A stretch of DNA of 64,000 nt. Origin: Luteithermobacter gelatinilyticus. Its GTDB lineage: Bacteria; Pseudomonadota; Alphaproteobacteria; Sphingomonadales; Emcibacteraceae. Location: the NCBI RefSeq assembly GCF_005849285.1, contig NZ_CP040517.1:1866501-1930500 (forward strand), read 5' to 3'. Below, piece by piece: positions 55,143-62,217 of the stretch. The notes below the pieces were generated by a model that saw only the letters and a list, made by a program, of their open reading frames with translations, did not search any database and was not told the DNA's origin. How positions within the stretch are numbered: the stretch's first letter is position 1; every line of letters starts with the position of its first letter. The position numbers were made by a program, and so were the translations under genes.

Positions 55143-55694
55143 ATGCTATTTAATCTGCCAAATATTCTCACGCTTGCCCGCATACTGCTGATCCCACTGC
55201 TGGTGGGCTCTTTCTATATCGACGGGCACACAGGCAACTGGGTCGGTTTTGCCATTTTCACCCTTGCCGGAGTGACAGACTTTTTTGACGGTTATCTGGC
55301 CCGGCGGTATCAGCAGAATTCCAAACTTGGCGCCTTTATGGACCCGGTGGCGGACAAGCTGCTGATTGCGGCCGCCCTGATGATGATGGTCGCCGTGGAA
55401 CGTATTTCGGGATATTCCGTACTCGCGGCCGTGGTCATTCTGTGCCGGGAGTTTCTGGTTTCCGGGCTCAGGGAATTTCTGGCGGAACTGAAAGTCAGCG
55501 TGCCGGTGACCAAGCTCGCCAAATGGAAAACCACCATCCAGATTTTCGCCCTTGGTTTTCTGCTGGTGGGTGACGCCGCCCCGGCAGCAATCCCTGCCAT
55601 CGTCATTGGGGATACCTGTTTGTGGCTGGCGGCGATTCTTACCCTGTATACGGGCTATGATTATCTGCGCGCCGGTCTGAAACACATGACGTAA
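55143..55694 (+). CDS. pgsA: CDP-diacylglycerol-glycerol-3-phosphate 3-phosphatidyltransferase
   Basis: This 183-residue membrane enzyme of phosphatidylglycerol synthesis starts N-L-P-N-I-L-T-L-A-R-I-L. The CDP-alcohol phosphatase-type motif D-G-x2-A-R-x8-G-x3-D-x3-D is visible as D-G-Y-L-A-R-R-Y-Q...L-G-A-F-M-D-P-V-A-D-K. It is followed by moaD with 9 bases between. Confidence 0.94.
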   Translation: MLFNLPNILTLARILLIPLLVGSFYIDGHTGNWVGFAIFTLAGVTDFFDGYLARRYQQNSKLGAFMDPVADKLLIAAALMMMVAVERISGYSVLAAVVILCREFLVSGLREFLAELKVSVPVTKLAKWKTTIQIFALGFLLVGDAAPAAIPAIVIGDTCLWLAAILTLYTGYDYLRAGLKHMT

Positions 55695-55703
55695 GGAAAC
55701 CTT

Positions 55704-55955
55704 ATGCGACTGTTGTATTTTGCCAGAATTAAAGAACAAATCGGCCAGTCGGAGGAGGACCTGCCATTGCCGGCAAATGTCAGAACCGTCGCTGATCTCC
55801 TGGATTACCTGCGCAGCCGGGGGGAGCATTACCGCCGGGCTCTGGCGGATGAAAGCCGTATTCGCCTGGCCGTCAATCAGGTTTATGTCACGCCGGATCA
55901 TGAGATAAACGAGGCGGACGAAGTGGCCATCTTTCCTCCTATGACCGGAGGCTGA
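55704..55955 (+). CDS. moaD: Molybdopterin synthase small subunit
   Basis: This 83-residue ubiquitin-like protein ends P-P-M-T-G-G, the double Gly that carries the thiocarboxylate used to build molybdopterin. The core has Y-F-A-R-I-K-E-Q-I-G and V-A-I-F-P-P. It is paired with moaE 3 bases downstream. Confidence 0.94.
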   Translation: MRLLYFARIKEQIGQSEEDLPLPANVRTVADLLDYLRSRGEHYRRALADESRIRLAVNQVYVTPDHEINEADEVAIFPPMTGG

Positions 55956-55958
55956 ATC

Positions 55959-56417
55959 ATGAAAGTCGCCGTACAAGCCGAAGACTTCCGCCTTGAAGAC
56001 GAAATCGCCCATCTGCGCGGGACACGGACGGACTTGGGGGCGCTGGTGACCTTTACCGGACTGGTACGGGACTTTCACGGGGAGCGCAAAATTCACCGCA
56101 TGACGCTGGAACATTTCCCCGGCATGGCGGAAAGGCAGTTGACAGAACTCGCCCACACGGCCATGAGACGCTGGGATCTCCAGGATGTCACCCTCATTCA
56201 CCGATACGGTTCCCTGGACGCCGGGGAACAAATTGTGTTGGTGATTACCGCCGCAGCTCACCGGCAAGCGGCGTTCGAGGCCGCCCAATTCCTGATGGAC
56301 TGGCTGAAGACCGATGCGCCCTTCTGGAAAAAGGAATATTCCGATCACGGTACAGAATGGGTAGAAAGCCGGGAAGAAGATACCAAAGCCCGCGAAAAAT
56401 GGCTGAAAAACCCGTAA
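55959..56417 (+). CDS. moaE: Molybdopterin synthase large subunit
   Basis: This 152-residue catalytic subunit transfers sulfur from MoaD to precursor Z. Family motifs are L-G-A-L-V-T-F-T-G-L-V-R-D, L-E-H-F-P-G-M-A-E, H-R-Y-G-S-L-D-A-G-E, V-V/I-T-A-A-A-H-R and W-K-K-E. The MoaD-MoaE pair implies molybdenum enzymes elsewhere in the genome. Confidence 0.95.
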   Translation: MKVAVQAEDFRLEDEIAHLRGTRTDLGALVTFTGLVRDFHGERKIHRMTLEHFPGMAERQLTELAHTAMRRWDLQDVTLIHRYGSLDAGEQIVLVITAAAHRQAAFEAAQFLMDWLKTDAPFWKKEYSDHGTEWVESREEDTKAREKWLKNP

Positions 56418-56432
56418 CCCCCAAAAAAAGCC

Positions 56433-56465
56433 CTGTAAAACTGTCGGATTTTTTTACAGTTTTGA
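56433..56465 (+). promoter_or_regulatory. Candidate RpoN activator (PrsR-like) binding dyad, copy 2
   Basis: CTGTAAAA (56433-56440) and TTTTACAG (56452-56459) form a perfect 8-base inverted repeat. The sequence AAAACTGTCGG-nnn-TTTTTACA (56437-56458) matches the copy at 9144-9165. It lies 63 bases upstream of a sigma-54 promoter. Confidence 0.6.
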
Positions 56466-56521
56466 AACAACCCGACTTCCCCAAATACCTAATCCCCTGA
56501 TTCGAAACAACTATGCCCTTA

Positions 56522-56536
56522 TGGCATATTATTTGC
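56522..56536 (+). promoter_or_regulatory. Sigma-54 (-24/-12) promoter of the PEP-CTERM gene
   Basis: TGGCAT, five bases, TTGC: GG and GC are correctly spaced and only the sixth base deviates from consensus. The predicted transcript starts near 56547, giving a leader of about 28 bases with an AGGGGA ribosome binding site. Confidence 0.75.
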
Positions 56537-56575
56537 TTGTAAATACGGGCATACACTAGAAAAGGGGACTGCAAA

Positions 56576-56728
56576 ATGAAAACATTAATGACATCTATCG
56601 CCATTGTGGCAGCGTCCAGTGTTGCCGCCGTTGCCGGAGAAATTGTCAGGGTGCCTGAACCCGGAACATTTGGCATGTTTGCCGCGGCCATCGCCGCCGC
56701 CGTCATTGGCGCACGCCTGTTGAAATAA
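56576..56728 (+). CDS. 50-residue minimal PEP-CTERM protein (XrtA substrate)
   Basis: This short gene encodes a 20-residue signal peptide (M-K-T-L-M... ending V-A-A-V-A). Five residues (G-E-I-V-R) follow, then V-P-E-P-G-T-F-G-M at 26-34, a hydrophobic helix (35-46) and the basic end R-L-L-K. That order is the tripartite PEP-CTERM sorting signal recognised by exosortases. There is practically no passenger domain: XrtA cleavage near PEP would leave fewer than ten residues after the signal peptide. The gene is monocistronic, with its own sigma-54 promoter, upstream dyad and terminator. Its function is unknown. It is the only PEP-CTERM sequence visible in the window. Confidence 0.85.
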   Translation: MKTLMTSIAIVAASSVAAVAGEIVRVPEPGTFGMFAAAIAAAVIGARLLK

Positions 56729-56753
56729 AAATCGAGTTTTGTGAGGACACCTG

Positions 56754-56788
56754 TGAGCGGGACAGAATATTCCCGCTCAGTGTTTTTT
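56754..56788 (+). terminator. Rho-independent terminator of the PEP-CTERM gene
   Basis: TGAGCGGGA and TCCCGCTCA form a 9-base stem with an 8-base loop, followed by GTG and six T. It closes the unit 26 bases after the stop. Confidence 0.85.
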
Positions 56789-56934
56789 GTCCGACGGTTA
56801 TCCAGACCTGGAACAGGATCCTGTTTCAGGGTATTCTGGTGGCATAGTGTTCAGGACAAGGAATGGTATGCCCCACATGCCACCATGTCCCATATGCCAC
56901 AAGGAAACGATCAGGCATTATGTGAAAACCGGTG

Positions 56935-57852
56935 ATGGCTGACCTCTTGCATATCGAAAATCTAGGGCATATCGAAAACCTGGAACAGTTTCTGGCCGCC
57001 AGTTTTTTTGTTCTGCTGGCCCTTGCAGCGTTTTTGGAAAGTCTGATCCCCCTGCGCAAGAATGCCCTGCCCTTGCGGCAGCGCTGGCTGGGGAATTTCT
57101 CTCTCATGTTGCTGAACACCGCCATATTCCGCGGGCTTCTGCCCATGAGCGCCTTTGTTTTCGCCTTATATGTTCAGGAACACCATTGGGGGCTTTTCTC
57201 TGCCTTTCCCCTGTCGCCCTGGCTGAGCATTCTCATAACGGTCCTGCTGCATGATTTTGTCAAATATGCGCAGCACGTGCTGTTTCATCATGTCAGGGCG
57301 TGCTGGCGGTTTCATCTGGTCCACCATACGGACCAGGATTATGATTTCACTACCGGGTTGCGGTTTCACCCCCTCGAGGCGCTGGTGACCACGGCCAGCA
57401 CTTTTCTTGTCATTCTAGTCTTGGGACCGCCGGCGCTGGCGGTGATTGTTTTTGAATTCCTGACCATGTTCATCAATTTTTTAAGCCACACCAATATCCG
57501 GCTGAATGACCGCCTGGAACGGATATTGCGATTTGTCATTGTCACACCGAACATGCACCGGATCCACCATTCCGCCTGGGAGCCCGAAACCAACAGCAAT
57601 TATGCCGTGATTTTTTCCTTCTGGGACAAGATATTCGGAACCTATACCGCGCAGGCCCGGGAGGATCAAAAAGATATGATGGTCGGTCTTTATGAATATC
57701 GGGACCTCCAGGACCAGAATTTTTTCCGTATGCTGCTTCAACCTTTTCTGAAATTAAAACCCCGGCTTGAATTAAAACCTCAGTTTGGCGATGCGACGAA
57801 AAAAGCCACCAGACCTTCCTCCCTACCGGACACCACCCCGGATCTGCCCTGA
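56935..57852 (+). CDS. Sterol desaturase / fatty acid hydroxylase family protein
   Basis: This 305-residue membrane di-iron enzyme has histidine clusters H-D-F-V-K-Y-A-Q-H-V-L-F-H-H, H-L-V-H-H-T-D, and M-H-R-I-H-H-S. They match the fatty-acid-hydroxylase superfamily pattern HD..H...H, H..HH and H..HH. Four or so helices precede and separate them. The substrate (lipid, carotenoid or sterol-like) is not determined. The ATG at 56935 is chosen over the adjoining GTG at 56932. The last 35 residues are Lys- and Pro-rich. Confidence 0.87.
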   Translation: MADLLHIENLGHIENLEQFLAASFFVLLALAAFLESLIPLRKNALPLRQRWLGNFSLMLLNTAIFRGLLPMSAFVFALYVQEHHWGLFSAFPLSPWLSILITVLLHDFVKYAQHVLFHHVRACWRFHLVHHTDQDYDFTTGLRFHPLEALVTTASTFLVILVLGPPALAVIVFEFLTMFINFLSHTNIRLNDRLERILRFVIVTPNMHRIHHSAWEPETNSNYAVIFSFWDKIFGTYTAQAREDQKDMMVGLYEYRDLQDQNFFRMLLQPFLKLKPRLELKPQFGDATKKATRPSSLPDTTPDLP

Positions 57853-58008
57853 ACCCAGGCCCTGAACCCAGGCAAAGTTTATTCGTCCCGCCCGTCAGTT
57901 TTTACAATTGTTCATTTTTTACAATTTTATAGTGGATTTCAAAAATACAACCCTTAATATTATCTTTTGGGGAAACTTTCTATTTTCACATGGTTTTGAT
58001 GAGAATGA

Positions 58009-58035
58009 ATTCACTCTAGTCATAATTCACTCTAG
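58009..58035. repeat. Direct repeat of ATTCACTCTAG
   Basis: Exact copies lie at 58009-58019 and 58025-58035, a 16-base period. The same word forms half of the inverted repeat at 47908-47938. Confidence 0.6.
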
Positions 58036-58058
58036 AAAATTTACCGCATATATTACCT

Positions 58059-58127
58059 GCCCGTAGGGCGGGGAGCCACTTCCGGATTGGCGGCAATATT
58101 CTGCTGATTGTACCGGAAGTGGTTTTT
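58059..58127 (+). ncRNA. Candidate small RNA or leader with intrinsic terminator
   Basis: A short stem GCCC/GGGC (58059-58069) is followed by CCACTTCCGG (58076-58085). That pairs perfectly with CCGGAAGTGG (58113-58122) across 27 bases and is directly followed by TTTTT. This is a terminator-like hairpin ending 67 bases before the peptidase start codon. It could end a small RNA or act as an attenuator in the peptidase leader. No known riboswitch family is recognised. Confidence 0.45.
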
Positions 58128-58193
58128 ATGCCTTTATCTCTGGAGAGGATATTGTAGACTCTGGTTTTTTCAAAACAATATACGGGGATATTC

Positions 58194-59888
58194 ATGAGCA
58201 CCTCTGTAAAACACCTTCTTGCTTCTGTTTCTCTTGCAAGCTGTCTGTTCCTTGCTGGCTGCGGGCAAAATGACACCACATCGCAAAACTCTTCTACAGA
58301 CGCCCCGCAGGAAAAACATCAGCTAGAGTGGGTTTCTGCCGAAGCCGAAAAACGGGCGGATATTTACGCGCCCTATACCCTGCAGGCTGACCTGTCCCAC
58401 CTGAGTGATAATCAGCGTAAAATGATCGGCCTGTTGATTGAGGCGTCCCAGATCATGGACAACCTGTTCTGGTTGCAGGCTTATGGCGATAAAAACAAAC
58501 TTCTTGATGGCCTGGAAGACGGCAAACTGAAACATTTCATTGAACTGAATTACGGACCGTGGGACCGCCTTGATGGCGACAAGCCGTTTATCAAGGGCGT
58601 TAAGGACAAGCCACTCGGCGCCCGGTTTTATCCCGAAGACATGACCAAGGAGGAATTCGAAGCCTTTGAGCATACGGACAAACGGGGGCTTTATTCCCTG
58701 GTCCGGCGCGAGGAAGACGGGAGTCTTAAACTTGTCCCCTACCATGATGCCTTTGCCGCCGATCTGCAAAAAGCCGCCGGACTGCTGAGGGAGGCCGCCA
58801 AATATGCGGATCACGACAGGTTCAGGGAATATCTGAAGCTCCGGGCGGACGCGCTGGAAACCGATAACTACCAACCCAGCGACATGGCCTGGATGGACAT
58901 GAAAACCAATCCCATCGAATTGGTTATCGGCGCCATTGAAACCTATGAAGACCAGCTTTATGGCTATCGCGCGGCCTATGAATCCTATGTCCTGATCAAG
59001 GATATGGCCTGGAGCGAACGGTTGAGCAAATATGCCGCTTTCCTACCCGAACTGCAAAAAGGGCTTCCCGTGCCTGCGGAATACAAAGCCGAAATGCCGG
59101 GCACAGAGTCCGATCTTAATGCCTATGATGTGGTCTATTACGCCGGGCACAGCAATGCAGGCTCCAAAACCATCGCCATCAACCTGCCCAATGATGAAGA
59201 GGTGCAGTTGAAAAAAGGCACCCGGCGGCTGCAGCTGAAAAACGCCATGAAGGCCAAATTCGACAAGATCATGTTGCCCATTGCTGATGAGCTGATTGTG
59301 CCGGAACAGCGCCAGCACGTCACGTTCCCGGCCTTTTTCGCCAACACTATGTTCCATGAAGTGGCCCATGGCCTGGGCATCAAAAACACTCTGACCGGCA
59401 AAGGCACGGTGCGGACGGCCCTGAAAGAAACCGCGTCCGCCCTGGAAGAAGGCAAGGCCGATATTCTGGGTCTGTATATGGTGACCCGCCTTCATGAAAA
59501 AGGAGAACTGGAAGACGGCGAACTGATGGATTATTATACCACCTTCCTTGCTGGCATCTTCCGGTCCGTGCGTTTCGGCGCCAGCAGCGCCCACGGCCGG
59601 GCCAATATGGTGCGGTTTAATTATTTTAAAGAAATGGGCGCCTTTGAACGCAACCAAGAAGGCCAATACAAAGTCAACTTCGAGAACTTTCAAAAAGCGA
59701 TGACCAACCTCAGCACGCTGATTTTGACCTTGCAGGGGAACGGCGATTATGAAGGAGCCAAGGCCCTGTTGGCGGAAAAAGGTGTCGTGGGGGATGACCT
59801 GGCCGAAGACCTGAACCGCCTGGCCCAGTCCAATATTCCCGTAGATGTCTATTTCATCCAGGGTAAAGATGTCCTCGGGCTACAATAA
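58194..59888 (+). CDS. Lipoprotein metallopeptidase, M49 (dipeptidyl-peptidase III)-like
   Basis: This 564-residue protein has a lipoprotein signal (F-L-A-G-C, Cys23) and is probably anchored in the outer membrane or periplasm. The zinc site is H-E-V-A-H-G (His388, Glu389, His392), with a second motif E-E-G-K-A-D about 36 residues later. Gly/Tyr-rich regions Y-Y-A-G-H-S-N-A-G and S-V-R-F-G-A-S-S-A-H-G match bacterial M49-type proteins. Classical DPP III has a six-residue HExxGH; this one has the ordinary five-residue HExxH. A structured leader precedes it and a hairpin follows. Confidence 0.8.
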   Translation: MSTSVKHLLASVSLASCLFLAGCGQNDTTSQNSSTDAPQEKHQLEWVSAEAEKRADIYAPYTLQADLSHLSDNQRKMIGLLIEASQIMDNLFWLQAYGDKNKLLDGLEDGKLKHFIELNYGPWDRLDGDKPFIKGVKDKPLGARFYPEDMTKEEFEAFEHTDKRGLYSLVRREEDGSLKLVPYHDAFAADLQKAAGLLREAAKYADHDRFREYLKLRADALETDNYQPSDMAWMDMKTNPIELVIGAIETYEDQLYGYRAAYESYVLIKDMAWSERLSKYAAFLPELQKGLPVPAEYKAEMPGTESDLNAYDVVYYAGHSNAGSKTIAINLPNDEEVQLKKGTRRLQLKNAMKAKFDKIMLPIADELIVPEQRQHVTFPAFFANTMFHEVAHGLGIKNTLTGKGTVRTALKETASALEEGKADILGLYMVTRLHEKGELEDGELMDYYTTFLAGIFRSVRFGASSAHGRANMVRFNYFKEMGAFERNQEGQYKVNFENFQKAMTNLSTLILTLQGNGDYEGAKALLAEKGVVGDDLAEDLNRLAQSNIPVDVYFIQGKDVLGLQ

Positions 59889-59905
59889 CTTCACCTGATT
59901 GCGTC

Positions 59906-59943
59906 ACCTGATGAATGGACAATTCAGCGTTCATTCATCAGGT
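59906..59943 (+). terminator. Hairpin after the M49-like peptidase gene
   Basis: ACCTGATGAATG and CATTCATCAGGT form a perfect 12-base stem with a 14-base loop, followed by ATTATTTA. It is a probable terminator with a weak T-tract. Confidence 0.6.
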
Positions 59944-60000
59944 ATTATTTAAGGTGCCGCCAAGGTCAACAAGCAAAACAAATATGAGGAATTCAGAAGC

Positions 60001-60456
60001 ATGAAAAAACTAATTCTTCTTGTCGTGTTGGTTCTGGCGACATCGTTCACCGTCCAGGCGCAAGAAAACGTTTCCCAAAGTGAAGATGCCAAAGTTGGAG
60101 ATGTGGTTCCCTATAGCGAACAAGAGTATCAGGCACTTGTGACAAGGCTGGGGAAAGAAAATGACTGTATCTTCATTCGCACCATTGAAAGCTGGACAGA
60201 TATTGACCGGCGACACCTGATCATTTACGCCCCGACCCGGAAGCGTCCTTATCTTGTCAAGGTTTCCCCGTCCACCTTTAACTTGAAATTTGGCCAGGAA
60301 TTAGGGATCTTCTCCCGTTCTGATGGCCGGCTCTGTCCCTATGGCGGCGATGCCCTGCTGTTTGAAGATGAAAAGCTGTTCATCTACGGCATTGCCAAAC
60401 TGACCGAAGAACAGGCAAAGCGCCTAATCGCTTACCGGAACCAGGATAAGAAATAG
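60001..60456 (+). CDS. Small secreted protein, DUF6491-like
   Basis: This 151-residue protein has a signal peptide (M-K-K-L-I... ending V-Q-A-Q, residue 21). The mature part has two cysteines (N-D-C-I-F-I and R-L-C-P-Y-G) and a repeated strand pattern: I-F-I-R-T-I-E-S-W-T-D-I-D, L-I-I-Y-A, Y-L-V-K-V. This layout resembles DUF6491 proteins, but the match is weak. Function unknown. The ATG at 60001 has GAGGA upstream. Its TAG stop starts a 15-base inverted repeat. Confidence 0.7.
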   Translation: MKKLILLVVLVLATSFTVQAQENVSQSEDAKVGDVVPYSEQEYQALVTRLGKENDCIFIRTIESWTDIDRRHLIIYAPTRKRPYLVKVSPSTFNLKFGQELGIFSRSDGRLCPYGGDALLFEDEKLFIYGIAKLTEEQAKRLIAYRNQDKK

Positions 60457-60498
60457 AGTGACTTGTGAGGGATGGCATGCTCATCACAAGTCACTCTA
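60454..60498. repeat. Perfect 15-base inverted repeat containing a stop codon
   Basis: TAGAGTGACTTGTGA (60454-60468) and TCACAAGTCACTCTA (60484-60498) enclose 15 bases. No T-tract follows. The TAGAGTGACT word also begins at the antiporter stop (52138). Confidence 0.65.
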
Positions 60499-60516
60499 AC
60501 CTTCTTCTGCCCACAG

Positions 60517-60539
60517 AAAAGGCGGCCATAGCCGCCTTT
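60517..60539 (-). terminator. Rho-independent terminator of ilvE (possibly bidirectional)
   Basis: GGCGGC and GCCGCC pair around CATA. On the minus strand TTTT follows, and on the plus strand TTT. Confidence 0.75.
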
Positions 60540-60564
60540 GGGGGAAAATTTAAGTCCGTCAGGG

Positions 60565-61446
60565 TCAATCCAGGCGACCATGCACCAGATCGTCATAATC
60601 CTGCATCAGGGTTTTGCACACATCTCCGACGGTGAATTTGTAAGGACCGATCTCGGACAACGGGCTGACTTCCGCCGCCGTACCGGTCAGGAATGCCTGT
60701 TCAAAGTCCTTCATTTCCTCCGGCCAGATTTCCCGGACCACGATTTTGAGACCGCGTTTTTCCGCAAGCTCCATCACCGCCCGCCGGGTAATGCCGTCCA
60801 GAACACATTCCACCGTCGGCGTATGCAGTTCACCATCTCGATAGAAAAAGATATTGGCCCCGGTGGCCTCCGCCACGCGCCCCTTGTAATCCATCATCAG
60901 GGCATCGTCATAGCCGTTGGCGGCCGCTGCATCTTTATTGAGAGAGGCAATCATGTAAAGCCCCGCTGCCTTGGCATCATTGGGTGCCGTATAAGGTGCC
61001 GGACGACGCCAATGAGCCAGTTCCAGCCTGAGCCCCTTGAGTCGGGCTTCCGGTGAAAAATAAGACGGCCATTCCCAAGCCGCAATGGCCACATGAATTT
61101 TACTGCCTTTGGTAGCCACTCCCATCATTTCAGAACCACGCCAGGCCACCGGGCGAATATAGGCATCCACCAGGTTGTTGGCTTTGAGCACTTCTTCAAC
61201 GGCATTGTCAATTTCTTCCGCTGTATAAGGATTCTCAAATCCCAGAATACGCCCCGAGCGCAAAAGCCGTTCGCTGTGTTCGCGGGCCTTGAAAACCTTG
61301 CCGCCATAAGCGCGCTGACCTTCAAATACGGAACTGGCATAATGCAGCGCATGGGTCAAAACATGGAGTTTGGCTTCACGCCAGGGAACCAGCTCCCCGT
61401 CAAACCAGATGAATCCATCCCGATCATCGAATGGCAAAACAGACAT
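60565..61446 (-). CDS. ilvE: Branched-chain amino acid aminotransferase
   Basis: This 293-residue fold-type IV PLP enzyme is the last step of Leu/Ile/Val synthesis. It starts F-D-D-R-D-G-F-I-W-F-D-G-E-L-V and has H-V-L-T-H-A-L-H-Y-A-S-S-V-F-E-G. The catalytic Lys lies in L-M-M-D-Y-K-G-R-V-A-E, followed by A-T-G-A-N-I-F. The later D-G-I-T-R-R-A-V-M-E-L-A segment binds the PLP phosphate. It is divergent from a MarR regulator, which may control it. Confidence 0.95.
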   Translation of the reverse strand: MSVLPFDDRDGFIWFDGELVPWREAKLHVLTHALHYASSVFEGQRAYGGKVFKAREHSERLLRSGRILGFENPYTAEEIDNAVEEVLKANNLVDAYIRPVAWRGSEMMGVATKGSKIHVAIAAWEWPSYFSPEARLKGLRLELAHWRRPAPYTAPNDAKAAGLYMIASLNKDAAAANGYDDALMMDYKGRVAEATGANIFFYRDGELHTPTVECVLDGITRRAVMELAEKRGLKIVVREIWPEEMKDFEQAFLTGTAAEVSPLSEIGPYKFTVGDVCKTLMQDYDDLVHGRLD

Positions 61447-61532
61447 GACGTCACCTCAAAAAAATAAATTATATCAACCTGTTAATGAGGGGGATAACGA
61501 TTTATCCAACAACAACCCCGGTAACAATGAAC

Positions 61533-61547
61533 AATTATTTCATAATT
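61533..61547. promoter_or_regulatory. Palindrome between ilvE and the MarR gene
   Basis: AATTAT and ATAATT flank TTC, a 6-3-6 inverted repeat in the divergent promoter region. GGTAACA occurs on both sides (61520 and 61559). It may be the operator for the MarR-type protein. Confidence 0.4.
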
Positions 61548-61586
61548 CACTTGATATTGGTAACATTATAATTAAAATATGTCAAC

Positions 61587-62090
61587 ATGACTGACGTATT
61601 TTTTCAGCAGGACCCTCCCATTACCCAGATGGACGATGACCAGGTCTTCCTGAAGGGCATGGAACTGCTGTATTTTGCCTATCGGGACTTCATTAGCTGG
61701 CCTGACGATGTTCTGCACCACTATGGTCTGGGTCGGGCCCATCACCGGGTTCTGCATTTTGTCCACCGCAATCCGGGTCTCAGGGTCACGGATCTGTTAA
61801 GGTTACTCAATATTACCAAACAGTCCCTGTCCCGGGTACTTAGCACCCTGATCGACAAGGGGTATATTCGCCAAAACATCGGTGAACAGGACCGACGTCA
61901 GCGGCTTCTGTATCTTACCGACAAGGGAGAGGACCTGCTGACCAAGATTGCCCGGCATCAAAAGGAACATCTCTTGAAGGCCTGTGCCGCGGCGGGACCG
62001 GAAGCGGTGGAAGGTTTCTGGAAAGTTCTCACGGCCCTGCTGAATGAGGAAAACCGTGAGGAAGTTCTCGCCCATGTGAATAAACCATGA
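61587..62090 (+). CDS. MarR family transcriptional regulator
   Basis: This 167-residue winged-helix regulator has G-L-G-R-A-H-H-R-V-L-H-F-V-H-R-N-P-G, the recognition helix L-L-N-I-T-K-Q-S-L-S-R-V-L-S-T-L-I, and the wing I-G-E-Q-D-R-R-Q-R-L-L-Y-L-T-D-K-G. It is divergent from ilvE with a 140-base gap containing a palindrome. The ribosome binding site is poor, so a Met at codon 15 or 25 could be the true start. Confidence 0.87.
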   Translation: MTDVFFQQDPPITQMDDDQVFLKGMELLYFAYRDFISWPDDVLHHYGLGRAHHRVLHFVHRNPGLRVTDLLRLLNITKQSLSRVLSTLIDKGYIRQNIGEQDRRQRLLYLTDKGEDLLTKIARHQKEHLLKACAAAGPEAVEGFWKVLTALLNEENREEVLAHVNKP

Positions 62091-62217
62091 CCGGTGGCCT
62101 CCTCCCTGCCGCGGCAGACTTCCCCTAAAGATCCTGTATTTACGGGAGATTAATCTATTTGCGCGATAAAGGCATTCTGTAATCCGTGGAACTTCTGTCA
62201 TTACAAGCCATTACGGG

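Larger units (their letters stand above)
57853..58193 (+). other. 341-base AT-rich intergenic region
   Basis: It contains a direct repeat of TTTTTACAATT (57899-57909 and 57916-57926), a 13-base tandem repeat at its left edge, two copies of ATTCACTCTAG, and a structured segment with an intrinsic-terminator form at 58059-58127. No protein gene is supported. Confidence 0.5.
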
